Assembly (NCBI RefSeq): GCF_000308415.1
Contig: NZ_BAFS01000235.1
Location: 1 to 42,118, forward strand
DNA from: Nocardia asiatica NBRC 100129
GTDB taxonomy: Bacteria > Actinomycetota > Actinomycetes > Mycobacteriales > Mycobacteriaceae
DNA: 42,118 nucleotides
Reading direction: 5' to 3'
Shown in pieces: positions 35,305 to 42,118 of this stretch; positions within the stretch are counted from its first letter, which is position 1; each line of letters starts with the position of its first letter. Both the position numbers and the translations under genes were made by a program. The notes beneath the pieces were generated by a model. That model made no database searches. It had not been told where the DNA came from and worked only from the letters and a program-made list of their open reading frames with translations.

Positions 35305-36615
35305 CTACCCGGATATCGGGTAGTTGGCCCGGATGACGCCGTGCGGATCCCGCGCTCGCTTGATCTCGCGCAGGCGGGTCAGCGTCGCGGAATCGAACGC
35401 GGCGGCGGCGGTCTCCTCCGGTGTGAGGAAGGTGTACGGCTTGCGACCGGTGATCTGCCCGCTCACCGCCCCGACGATCGCGGTGCGCCGGGCCCGGACC
35501 GCGTCGGCGAGATGCGGCAGCCCGAGCCCGAGGCAGTACAGCAGGTAGGGCTCGACGATCGGGCCGCGCGCGCCCGCGTCCGGCCGGGCTTCGGCCAGCG
35601 CGCCGCCCAGATGCCGGATCTGGACGTTGGCCAGCGGGGCGACCGGTTCCTCGACCAGCGTCTTGACCACGGCATCACCGAGTTCGGTCAGCTGCTCGGC
35701 ACGCGACAGCGACGGACTCGGGTCGGTGGGTTCGCCGGTGACGCCGCCGATGTCGGCGGGACCGAAGACGCCTCGCTTGTCCAGGATCGGATTGCCGATG
35801 GCGTCCAGCGCCGCGAGCAGCGACCGGCCGCGATCCGGATCGCCCAGATACACCGCGTCCAACCCCACCATCGGCGGCGCGTCCGGGATCTGCAGACGCT
35901 GGAACCAGACCGTCAGCTCCTCCGGCGCCGCGGCGGTGATCTCCTGGAAGACGTCGAACACCTCGCGAACGCGGGCTTGCGGCCACAGCACGCGGCCGCC
36001 GAACAGTTCCCTGGCCGGGAACAGCGTGAACTCGAGCCCGGTGACCACGGCGAAATCGCCACCGCCGCCGCGCAGCGCCCAGAACAGGTCCGGGTCGTCC
36101 TCGGCCGAGACCCGGCGGCGCACGCCCTCGGCGTCCACGATCTCGAACGCGCGCACGGCGTCACTGGCCCAGCCGTGCTTGCGGCCGAACCAGCTCATGC
36201 CGCCGCCGAGGGTGTATCCGGTCACGCCGACCACCGGGTTGCTCCCCGCCAGGCCGGTCAGCCCGTGCCTGGCGGCGGCAGCTTGCACCCGGCCCCACGG
36301 CACGCCCGCCCCCACGCGCGCCACGCGCCGCTGGGCGTCGATCTCGATGCCGTCCAGCTGCCCGGTGCGCAGCAGGATCGCCTCCGGCACTCCGCCCGCC
36401 GCGCCGTGGCCGGTCGGCTGGGTGACCACCGGCACGCCCGCCCGGCCCGCGTACCGGACCACGGTCGCGACGTCGTCGGTGTCCCCGGCCCGCACCACCG
36501 CGGCCACCGGCTGGGTGACCGTCGTCGTCCACGGCCGTGCCGCGCTCTCGAAGCCTTCGTCACCGGCCACCAGCACGCGACCGGGCAGCACGGTCCGCAG
36601 TTCGTCGAATGTCAT
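35305..36615 (-). CDS. FAD-binding (PCMH/BBE) oxidoreductase
   Basis: 436-aa flavoprotein of the berberine-bridge/6-hydroxy-nicotine oxidase group. The PCMH FAD domain shows VVTQPTGHGAAGGVPEAILL (the His in TGHG is the usual 8-alpha-histidyl FAD site), GSNPVVGVTGYTLGGGMSWF and LRGGGGDFAVVTGLEFTLFP. The BBE C-terminal end ending DPHGVIRANYPI is present. The second covalent Cys site of true BBE enzymes is not evident: SWFGRKHGWASDAV has no Cys. Substrate unknown. Confidence 0.9.
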   Translation of the reverse strand: MTFDELRTVLPGRVLVAGDEGFESAARPWTTTVTQPVAAVVRAGDTDDVATVVRYAGRAGVPVVTQPTGHGAAGGVPEAILLRTGQLDGIEIDAQRRVARVGAGVPWGRVQAAAARHGLTGLAGSNPVVGVTGYTLGGGMSWFGRKHGWASDAVRAFEIVDAEGVRRRVSAEDDPDLFWALRGGGGDFAVVTGLEFTLFPARELFGGRVLWPQARVREVFDVFQEITAAAPEELTVWFQRLQIPDAPPMVGLDAVYLGDPDRGRSLLAALDAIGNPILDKRGVFGPADIGGVTGEPTDPSPSLSRAEQLTELGDAVVKTLVEEPVAPLANVQIRHLGGALAEARPDAGARGPIVEPYLLYCLGLGLPHLADAVRARRTAIVGAVSGQITGRKPYTFLTPEETAAAAFDSATLTRLREIKRARDPHGVIRANYPISG

Positions 36616-36774
36616 TGCTCGTCCTGACTCTCAGCCTTCGGGAAGCAGACGCGAGCGACGAATTCGGATACCGGCCGCCCGGGGACGGGCCGTGCTTCGC
36701 GCCGCGACTACCTCATTGACGAAAGAGAGTGCGGAAAGGTAACAATCAGCAGGTCAGAGGGGCGAAGCTCCCGC

Positions 36775-37053
36775 TCAGCCCGACTCGGCGCGCCCTTCGG
36801 AGTCGCCGCCCTTCGACTCCTCCGCCCGCCGGGTGATGCCGTGCTCGGTTCCCTCGTCGGCCTCCTGGTCCGGCTCGGGATGCTCGGGCTCGAAGGTCGC
36901 GGGCAGGCCCTTGATGTGCCGGTTCATCGACCGGATCAGCAGGAACGTGCCCGCGAGCAGCAGCAGCACGATGGCCAGGCCCAGCGGCGACGCCTTGCCG
37001 AACTCGGGGCCGGTCGGCGTGCCGGGCGTCTGGGCGAGCAGGACCAGCGTCAC
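36775..37053 (-). CDS. small membrane protein downstream of mca (Rv1083-like)
   Basis: 92 aa. An N-terminal segment ([16 protein letters not shown]), one transmembrane helix ([18 protein letters not shown], about 24-41), then a cytoplasmic acidic tail starting [20 protein letters not shown]. The [11 protein letters not shown] motif is the recognisable mark of this actinobacterial family. The GTG start overlaps the mca stop by 4 nt, so it is translationally coupled. Function unknown. Confidence 0.85.
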   Translation of the reverse strand: MTLVLLAQTPGTPTGPEFGKASPLGLAIVLLLLAGTFLLIRSMNRHIKGLPATFEPEHPEPDQEADEGTEHGITRRAEESKGGDSEGRAESG

Positions 37054-37934
37054 GACCGCTCGTCCTCGATGCCCGCGAACAGGTCGGTCTCCGGCAGTTC
37101 GGTGCGCACCCTGGTCTTGGCCAGCTCGAACTCCTCGGTCGGCCACAACCGCTGCTGCATCTCCAGCGGAACGGCGAAGAACGCGCCGTTGGGGTCGATC
37201 TGCGTCGCGTGGGCGCGCAGGGCGTCGTCGCGCTGCGGGAAGTACTTGGCGCATTCGATCTGGGTGGTGATCCGGGAGATCATGTCACCGCGCTCGGCGG
37301 CGTACTTGCGCATCCGGTCCAGCCATTCCTGCATCGGGAACGGTTCGCCGAGACGCTCGTACTCCGCGGCGAACATCTCCATCCGCCGCATGCTGAAGCC
37401 GTGGTCGTAGTACAGCTTGAGCGGCGTCCACGGCTCGCCCGCGCCGGGGAAGCGCTCGGGATCGCCCGCCGCGTCGAACGCCGCCATCGACACCTCGTGG
37501 CAGCGGATGTGGTCGGGATGCGGGTAGCCGCCGGTCTCGTCGTAGGTGGTCATCACGTGCGGCTTGAACTCGCGCACCACGCGCACCAGGGCCTCGGTCG
37601 CCTCCTCCAGCGGAACCAGCGCGAAGCAGCCCTCGGGCAGCGGCGGCAGCGGGTCGCCCTCGGGCAGGCCCGAGTCGACGAACCCGAGCCAGTGCTGGCG
37701 CACGCCGAGCGCGCGGGCCGCCGCGGCCATCTCCTCGCGGCGGATCTCGTGGATCCGCTCCAGAACGCCGGGGGTGTCCATCGCCGGGTTGAGGATGCTT
37801 CCGCGTTCTCCGCCGGTCAGCGTCACCACCAGGACGTCGTGTCCTTCGTCGGCGTAGCGGGCGGTCGTCGCGGCACCCTTGCTGGATTCGTCGTCTGGGT
37901 GGGCGTGCACCGCCATGAGGCGAAGGCCACTCAC
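37050..37934 (-). CDS. mca: mycothiol S-conjugate amidase
   Basis: 294-aa zinc amidase (PIG-L/LmbE fold) that cleaves mycothiol S-conjugates to mercapturates during detoxification. Zinc ligands: VHAHPDDES (about 9-17) and the His of [15 protein letters not shown] (about 134-148). The Mca-type GERGSILNP and [13 protein letters not shown] segments distinguish it from MshB. GTG at 37934 has GGAG 8 nt upstream; length agrees with the mycobacterial enzyme. Presence shows the organism makes mycothiol. Confidence 0.95.
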   Translation of the reverse strand: MSGLRLMAVHAHPDDESSKGAATTARYADEGHDVLVVTLTGGERGSILNPAMDTPGVLERIHEIRREEMAAAARALGVRQHWLGFVDSGLPEGDPLPPLPEGCFALVPLEEATEALVRVVREFKPHVMTTYDETGGYPHPDHIRCHEVSMAAFDAAGDPERFPGAGEPWTPLKLYYDHGFSMRRMEMFAAEYERLGEPFPMQEWLDRMRKYAAERGDMISRITTQIECAKYFPQRDDALRAHATQIDPNGAFFAVPLEMQQRLWPTEEFELAKTRVRTELPETDLFAGIEDERS

Positions 37935-38036
37935 GTCTCGTTCTCCGTCGCTCTCGGTCGCGGGTGTCGGGGCTTCGTTACCTATAGTTCCATTCGACCC
38001 ACATTTGTTCCGACGTACCCCCCGGGAGCGACCAGC

Positions 38037-38507
38037 ATGAGCCAGCCCGCGCCGGAAGCCGGCGGTGACGCGAAGGCCGCGGCGGCGTCCCAGAGCGGCC
38101 CCCTGGCCGACCGCTACGGCACCCGGCCGCGCAAACGGCGCCGGTGGGTGGCGCCCGCGCTGAGCGTGGTCGTGGTGCTCGCCGGGCTCGGCGTCGCCTA
38201 TCTCGGCTACCAGAAGTACGGGCCGGACGACATCGAGGCCGAGCAACTCGGGTATGTCGTCGTGGACGACTCGACCATGACCATCCGCCTCAAGGTCACC
38301 CGGGCCGACCCGCAGCGGCCGGTGGTGTGTTTCGTCCGCGCGATGGCCCGCGACGGCGCCGAACTCGGCCGCCGGGAGGTGCTGGTCGAACCGTCGGACA
38401 GCGGGACGGTGGAGCTGAGCACCGTCGTGCGCTCCTCCGCCCGGCCCGCCTCGGGCAGTGTCTACGCGTGCAGCGATCGGGTACCCGGCTATCTACGAGC
38501 TGGCTGA
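38037..38507 (+). CDS. DUF4307 single-pass membrane protein
   Basis: 156 aa: cytoplasmic N-terminus ending in [17 protein letters not shown], one transmembrane helix ([20 protein letters not shown], about 37-56), then an external domain with [20 protein letters not shown] and [20 protein letters not shown], ending RVPGYLRAG. The RYGxRPRKRR motif before the helix is typical of DUF4307. It lies between mca and greA as Rv1081c does. Function unknown. Confidence 0.9.
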   Translation: MSQPAPEAGGDAKAAAASQSGPLADRYGTRPRKRRRWVAPALSVVVVLAGLGVAYLGYQKYGPDDIEAEQLGYVVVDDSTMTIRLKVTRADPQRPVVCFVRAMARDGAELGRREVLVEPSDSGTVELSTVVRSSARPASGSVYACSDRVPGYLRAG

Positions 38508-38570
38508 TTTCCGCGCATCCACCGGCGACCTGCCCACGAAATCAACTCCGACCTGCACATTTGTGAATCA

Positions 38571-38579
38571 TGCTAAAAT
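38571..38579 (+). promoter_or_regulatory. extended -10 promoter of greA
   Basis: TGCTAAAAT, an extended -10 (TGn plus TAAAAT). RNA would start near 38587, leaving a 5' leader of about 220 nt before greA. Confidence 0.6.
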
Positions 38580-38587
38580 GGCGTGAT

Positions 38588-38614
38588 ACACGGTTCCGGG
38601 GCTCGGAGCCGTGT
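38588..38614 (+). promoter_or_regulatory. hairpin at the very start of the greA leader
   Basis: ACACGGTTCCG pairs with CGGAGCCGTGT (11 bp, one G-U) right at the predicted RNA start, followed by TT. It may be a terminator/attenuator or a 5' stabilising hairpin. Further short hairpins follow (for example TCCCGG-CCCG-CCGGGA just before the ribosome site). The 38508-38805 stretch holds no gene. Confidence 0.4.
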
Positions 38615-38805
38615 TTGCTGCATTGGCGGCCAGCGCTGACGGTTCGGGCTTGCGAGCTTGCCCGCGACCAAGGGCCTGTCGGGGTTCGTTGAACTTCCCA
38701 GGATCGCTCTAGCCGTCGACTGGTGCGTGCCCGCTCCCGGGTGGGCGCATGCCGGTGCTCAGGGAATCCCGGCCCGCCGGGAACAACTACTAGGGAGTGA
38801 TCGAG

Positions 38806-39300
38806 ATGACTGAGACGCAAGTGACCTGGCTGACCCCGGAGTCGCACGACAGGCTCAAGAGCGAACTCGACGCGCTCATCGCCAACCGTCCGGTCATCGC
38901 CGCCGAGATCAACGAACGCCGGGAAGAGGGCGACCTCAAGGAGAACGGCGGGTACCACGCCGCCCGCGAGGAGCAGGGCCAGCAGGAGGCGCGCATTCGC
39001 CAGCTGCAGGAGCTGCTGAACAACGCCAAGGTCGGGGTCGCGCCCACCAAGTCCGGCGTCGCGCTTCCCGGATCGGTCGTCAAGGTTTACTACGACGGCG
39101 ACGAGACGGACACCGAGACCTTCCTGATCGCCACGCGCGAGGAGGGCCTCAACGATTCCAAGCTGGAGACCTACTCGCCGAACTCCCCGCTCGGTGGCGC
39201 GCTCATCGACGCCAAGGTGGGCGAGACCAGGGAGTACACGCTGCCCAACGGCAATACGATGAAGGTCACGCTGATCAGCGCCGAGCCCTACCACAGCTGA
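38806..39300 (+). CDS. greA: transcription elongation factor GreA
   Basis: 164 aa. The N-terminal coiled coil (about 8-80) carries the acidic tip residues ([20 protein letters not shown]) that enter the RNA polymerase secondary channel and trigger cleavage of backtracked RNA. The C-terminal FKBP-like domain contains [22 protein letters not shown] at 38806 has AGGGAG 8 nt upstream; the GTG three codons earlier falls inside that site. Preceded by a long structured leader. Confidence 0.96.
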   Translation: MTETQVTWLTPESHDRLKSELDALIANRPVIAAEINERREEGDLKENGGYHAAREEQGQQEARIRQLQELLNNAKVGVAPTKSGVALPGSVVKVYYDGDETDTETFLIATREEGLNDSKLETYSPNSPLGGALIDAKVGETREYTLPNGNTMKVTLISAEPYHS

Positions 39301-39347
39301 TGCTTCCGGCCGCGGCAGCGCGCCCGGCCGAGACCCCCGCGGACACG

Positions 39348-39380
39348 AGCGGCCGCGCCCGATCATCGGGTGCGGCCGCT
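39348..39380. terminator. hairpin between greA and metB
   Basis: AGCGGCCGCGCCCG pairs with CGGGTGCGGCCGCT (one G-U) around ATCAT, followed by TCCT. It lies between two converging genes. Confidence 0.75.
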
Positions 39381-39397
39381 TCCTCATGTCCGTGAAC

Positions 39398-40540
39398 CTA
39401 GCTCAATGCCTGCTCGAGGTCCCCGAGCAGGTCGCTGACATCCTCGATGCCGACCGAAAGCCGCACCAGATCCGCGGGCACCTCCAGCTCCGAGCCCTCC
39501 GTGGAGGCGTGCGTCATCGCGGCCGGATGCTCGATCAGCGACTCGATGCCGCCCAGGGACTCGGCGAGGGTGAACACCTCGGTCCGCGAGCAGAACTTGC
39601 GAGCCGCCTCGACGTCGCCGTGCAGGCGCACCGAGATCATCCCGCCGAACCGCCGCATCTGCTTGCCCGCGACGGCATGGCCCGGATGCTCCGGCAGGCC
39701 GGGGTAGATCACCTGCGAGATCGCCGGGTGCCCGGACAGGAACTCGGCCAGTGTCTCGGCGTTGTCGCAGTGCCGGTCCATCCGCAGCGCCAGGGTCTTG
39801 ACGCCGCGCAGCGTGAGGAAGGCGTCGAACGGGCCGGGCACCGCGCCCGCGCCGTTCTGCAGGAACGCGAACGCCGCGTCGAGTTCCGGATCGTCGGTGA
39901 TCAGCGCGCCGCCGATGACGTCGGAGTGCCCGCCCAGGTACTTGGTGGTGGAATGCACCACGATGTCGGCGCCCAGCAGGAGGGGCTGCTGAAGATAAGG
40001 GGTCGCGAAGGTGTTGTCCACCACCAATTTCGCGCCGGCGGCGTGCGCGACCTCGGCCAGCGCGGGGATGTCGCCGATGCTCAGCAGCGGGTTGGTCGGC
40101 GTCTCGATCCACACCAGCTTCGTATTCGGCCGGATCGCGGCGCGCATCTCGTCCACGTTGAACACGTGCGCGGGGGAATGCTCGATGCCCCACTGACTGA
40201 ACACCTTGTCGATCAGCCGGAAGGTGCCGCCGTAGGCGTCGTCGGGGATCACGATGTGATCACCCGGACGCAGCGTGGCGCGCAGCGCGCAGTCGGTCGC
40301 GGCCATGCCGGACGCGAACGCCCGGCCGTAGCGGCCCGATTCCAGCGCGGCGAGGTTCGCCTCCAGCACCGACCGCGTCGGGTTGCCGGTGCGGGCGTAT
40401 TCGAAACCGCCGCGCAACCCGCCCACGCCGTCCTGGGCGAACGTCGAACTCGCGTAGATGGGCACATTCACCGCGCCGGTCTGCGGATCGGGTTCGTACC
40501 CGGCGTGCACGGCCCGTGTGGAGAATCCCAGCTCGCTCAT
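39398..40540 (-). CDS. metB: cystathionine gamma-synthase
   Basis: 380-aa PLP enzyme of transsulfuration. Signatures: VPIYASSTFAQDGVG, YARTGNPTRSVLEANLAALE, FASGMAATDCALRATLRPGD, ETPTNPLLSIGDI, and the PLP Lys in VVHSTTKYLGGHSDVIGG (about residue 200). C-terminal VRLSVGIEDVSDLLGDLEQAL is canonical. The order greA-metB matches Rv1080c-Rv1079. TAGGCT lies 7 nt before the ATG. Some members act mainly as cystathionine gamma-lyase; sequence alone does not settle this. Confidence 0.93.
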   Translation of the reverse strand: MSELGFSTRAVHAGYEPDPQTGAVNVPIYASSTFAQDGVGGLRGGFEYARTGNPTRSVLEANLAALESGRYGRAFASGMAATDCALRATLRPGDHIVIPDDAYGGTFRLIDKVFSQWGIEHSPAHVFNVDEMRAAIRPNTKLVWIETPTNPLLSIGDIPALAEVAHAAGAKLVVDNTFATPYLQQPLLLGADIVVHSTTKYLGGHSDVIGGALITDDPELDAAFAFLQNGAGAVPGPFDAFLTLRGVKTLALRMDRHCDNAETLAEFLSGHPAISQVIYPGLPEHPGHAVAGKQMRRFGGMISVRLHGDVEAARKFCSRTEVFTLAESLGGIESLIEHPAAMTHASTEGSELEVPADLVRLSVGIEDVSDLLGDLEQALS

Positions 40541-40547
40541 GAGGGCC

Positions 40548-40553
40548 AGCCTA
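40548..40553 (-). promoter_or_regulatory. -10 box of metB (leaderless)
   Basis: TAGGCT on the minus strand, exactly 7 nt before the metB ATG. Confidence 0.5.
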
Positions 40554-40768
40554 ATCGCGGCGATTCCCAGGCAACTTCCCGGTCGTGCATATCGTGGCTC
40601 ATCGCGCAGGCGAACCGGACAAAACGCCGCAAGATCGGTGCCCGCGCGCGATCTGCCCCCTGGGTGCGATCGAATTGCTCACAGGCCCCGCCTGAGCCGA
40701 AAATCTTGCAGCTGCACAGAAGACTCGAGCGCCGTCTCCTCGAATCTGCGCCCCTTTAGGCTGAGGCC

Positions 40769-41944
40769 ATGGTCACTGTGGAAGAACTGTTCGCCACCGA
40801 CGCACTGCTGTCCGAGGACGAGCGCGAGATCCGCGACGCCGTCACGAGCTTCGCGGCACGGCGGCTGCGTCCGCACATCGCGGAGTGGTTCGAGGCGGGC
40901 ACTTTCCCGGCCCGCGAGATCGCTCCCGAACTCGGCGAACTCGGCCTGCTCGGCATGCATCTGGAGGGATACGGCTGCGCGGGCATGTCGGCGACCGCCT
41001 ACGGCCTGGCCTGCCAGGAACTGGAGGCGGTCGACTCCGGCGTGCGCAGCATGGTCTCGGTCCAGGGCTCGCTGGCGATGACCGCGATCCACAAATACGG
41101 CTCGGAGGAGCAGAAGCGGCACTGGTTGCCCGAGCTGGCCGCGGGCCGCGCGCTCGGCTGCTTCGGGTTGACCGAGCCCGACTTCGGTTCGAACCCGGGC
41201 GGCATGCGCACCCGCGCCCAGCGTGACGGCGCCGACTGGGTGCTCAACGGCGCCAAGATGTGGATCACCAACGGGTCGGTGAGCGATGTCGCGGTGGTCT
41301 GGGCGCAGACCGAGGACGAGGGCAAGCGGGTGATCCGCGGATTCCTGGTGCCCGCGGGAACGCCCGGGTTCACGGCACGGGAAATGCGCCGCAAACTGTC
41401 GCTGCGCGCGTCCATCACCGCCGAGCTGGATTTCGACGACGTCCGCCTGCCCGCCGACGCGGTGCTGCCCGGATCGCACGGACTTGCCGCGCCGCTGGCC
41501 TGCCTGAGCGAGGCGCGCTTCGGCATCGTCTTCGGCGCGCTGGGCGCGGCGCGCGAGTGCCTGGCGGCCACCATCGACTACGCCAGGACCCGCGAGGTGT
41601 TCGACAAACCGTTGGCCGCCTACCAGCTCACCCAGGCCAAATTGGCCGACATGGCGCTGGAGTTCGGCAAAGGTCAGCTGCTCGCGCTGCACATCGCGCG
41701 GTTGAAGGACCGCGGCGAGGTCACCGCCGAACAAGTGAGCGCGGGCAAGCTGAACAGCACGCGCGAGGCCATCGCCATCGCCCGCGAATGCCGCACCATC
41801 CTCGGAGCCAACGGCATCACGCTCGACTACCCGGTGCTTCGTCATGCGAACAATCTGGAGTCGGTGCTCACCTACGAGGGCACCGCCGAGGTGCACCAGC
41901 TGGTGCTCGGCCGCGCACTGACGGATGCGAACGCATTCCGCTGA
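40769..41944 (+). CDS. acyl-CoA dehydrogenase, glutaryl-CoA-dehydrogenase-like
   Basis: 391-aa flavoprotein. CFGLTEPDFGSNPGGMRTRA and NGAKMWITNGSVSDVAVVWA are acyl-CoA dehydrogenase signatures; the catalytic Glu lies in VLTYEGTAEVHQLVLGRAL (about residue 370). The GVRSMVSVQGSLAM stretch keeps the Arg that binds the distal carboxylate in glutaryl-CoA dehydrogenase, so oxidative decarboxylation of glutaryl-CoA (lysine or tryptophan breakdown) is likely though not certain. TAGGCT lies 6 nt before the ATG, another leaderless start. Confidence 0.88.
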   Translation: MVTVEELFATDALLSEDEREIRDAVTSFAARRLRPHIAEWFEAGTFPAREIAPELGELGLLGMHLEGYGCAGMSATAYGLACQELEAVDSGVRSMVSVQGSLAMTAIHKYGSEEQKRHWLPELAAGRALGCFGLTEPDFGSNPGGMRTRAQRDGADWVLNGAKMWITNGSVSDVAVVWAQTEDEGKRVIRGFLVPAGTPGFTAREMRRKLSLRASITAELDFDDVRLPADAVLPGSHGLAAPLACLSEARFGIVFGALGAARECLAATIDYARTREVFDKPLAAYQLTQAKLADMALEFGKGQLLALHIARLKDRGEVTAEQVSAGKLNSTREAIAIARECRTILGANGITLDYPVLRHANNLESVLTYEGTAEVHQLVLGRALTDANAFR

Positions 41945-42065
41945 AAGCGGTTACCCGCGCGCTTCGGTCGGTCGATCACAGCACGAACCAGCTCAGTGAA
42001 TACATCGGAAACTGAACGATTGCCTTTCCGGACAAACGGCACGGTCGCAATCCTCCGCGTGGGGT

Positions 42066-42118
42066 CTAGCGAAAATCGTTCTCGTCGAAGTAGTCCGAGT
42101 ACTCGCCCGAGTGCGGAT
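42066..42118 (-). CDS. C-terminal end of a gene running out of the window
   Basis: On the minus strand the last 17 codons before a TAG (42066-42068) read PHSGEYSDYFDENDFR-like acidic sequence, typical of a protein tail. Only the end is visible, so no product can be named. It is convergent with the acyl-CoA dehydrogenase gene; the 121 nt between them hold nothing recognisable. Confidence 0.45.
   Translation of the reverse strand, partial: PHSGEYSDYFDENDFR

Noticed and set aside
39386..40759. 457-codon plus-strand frame over metB
   Set aside because: His/Gly/Arg-rich shadow composition, antisense to a complete cystathionine gamma-synthase with all its motifs.

Overview
The window is high-GC actinobacterial DNA, most likely from Nocardia or a close mycolic-acid relative such as Rhodococcus. 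The grounds are strong GC3 bias, mycothiol metabolism (mca), an LGFP-repeat lipoprotein, a DesA-type acyl-ACP desaturase, a short-chain Z-prenyl synthase of Rv1086 type, PhoH2, and ESX (type VII secretion) accessory genes. From memory, the backbone follows the M. tuberculosis Rv1079-Rv1111c neighbourhood in reverse order. That backbone is ispH, a lipid-droplet protein, xseA/xseB, DUF4245, glpX, fumarase, desaturase, phoH2, glyA, coaA, Z-prenyl synthase, hemolysin III, thioredoxin-domain protein, a small membrane protein, mca, DUF4307, greA and metB. Lineage-specific genes are inserted between these anchors.

Layout. 1-5.4 kb: end of a DUF6542-like membrane protein, ispH, then the overlapping operon lipid-droplet protein-xseA-xseB-VOC protein, and a GNAT acetyltransferase. 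5.4-9.1 kb: DUF4245 protein, class II fructose-bisphosphatase glpX and class II fumarase. 9.1-12.9 kb: desaturase-like protein, LGFP lipoprotein, phoH2 with a structured leader, and a DUF488 protein. 12.9-15.7 kb: small conserved protein, limonene-epoxide-hydrolase-like enzyme, TetR regulator and divergent FAD monooxygenase. 15.9-18.8 kb: a four-gene ESX-type accessory operon (YxxxD small protein, DUF3558 lipoprotein, PPE-like WxG protein, EspG-like chaperone) without any ESX machinery genes. 18.8-31.2 kb: NTF2-like protein, glyA, TetR/thioesterase pair with matched operators, an unrecognised 37-aa ORF, DUF885 protein, coaA, Z-prenyl synthase, hemolysin III, a 46-aa ORF coupled to a six-TM adenylate cyclase, and a frameshifted thioredoxin-domain gene. 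31.3-35.3 kb: GyrI-like gene with a MerR-type promoter, then a Ro60/Rsr RNA locus. 35.3-42.1 kb: FAD oxidoreductase, mca operon, DUF4307, greA with a long leader, metB, a glutaryl-CoA-dehydrogenase-like enzyme, and the tail of a further gene.

The most striking content is the Ro60/Rsr locus. A TROVE-vWA protein (rsr, 33636-35240) is preceded by five related RNA elements sharing a 5' consensus (CCGGTGCG...CGG.TACTTC) and a 3' end (CGATCTCGG). Their terminal stems are kept by compensatory base changes. They look like bacterial Y RNAs. Two full-length copies (A, B) and one miniature copy (C) carry a circularly permuted tRNA-like module: T arm, acceptor stem closed by a small loop, then D arm. Two copies (D, E) lack it. 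Copies A and B share promoter sequence (TACAGT, 7 nt before the predicted RNA start). I infer that the protein uses a family of different Y RNA gates encoded next to it.

A second theme is leaderless expression. Many genes here have a TANNNT box 6-8 nt upstream of the start codon (fumC, metB, glyA, ispH and others), which I used to choose starts.
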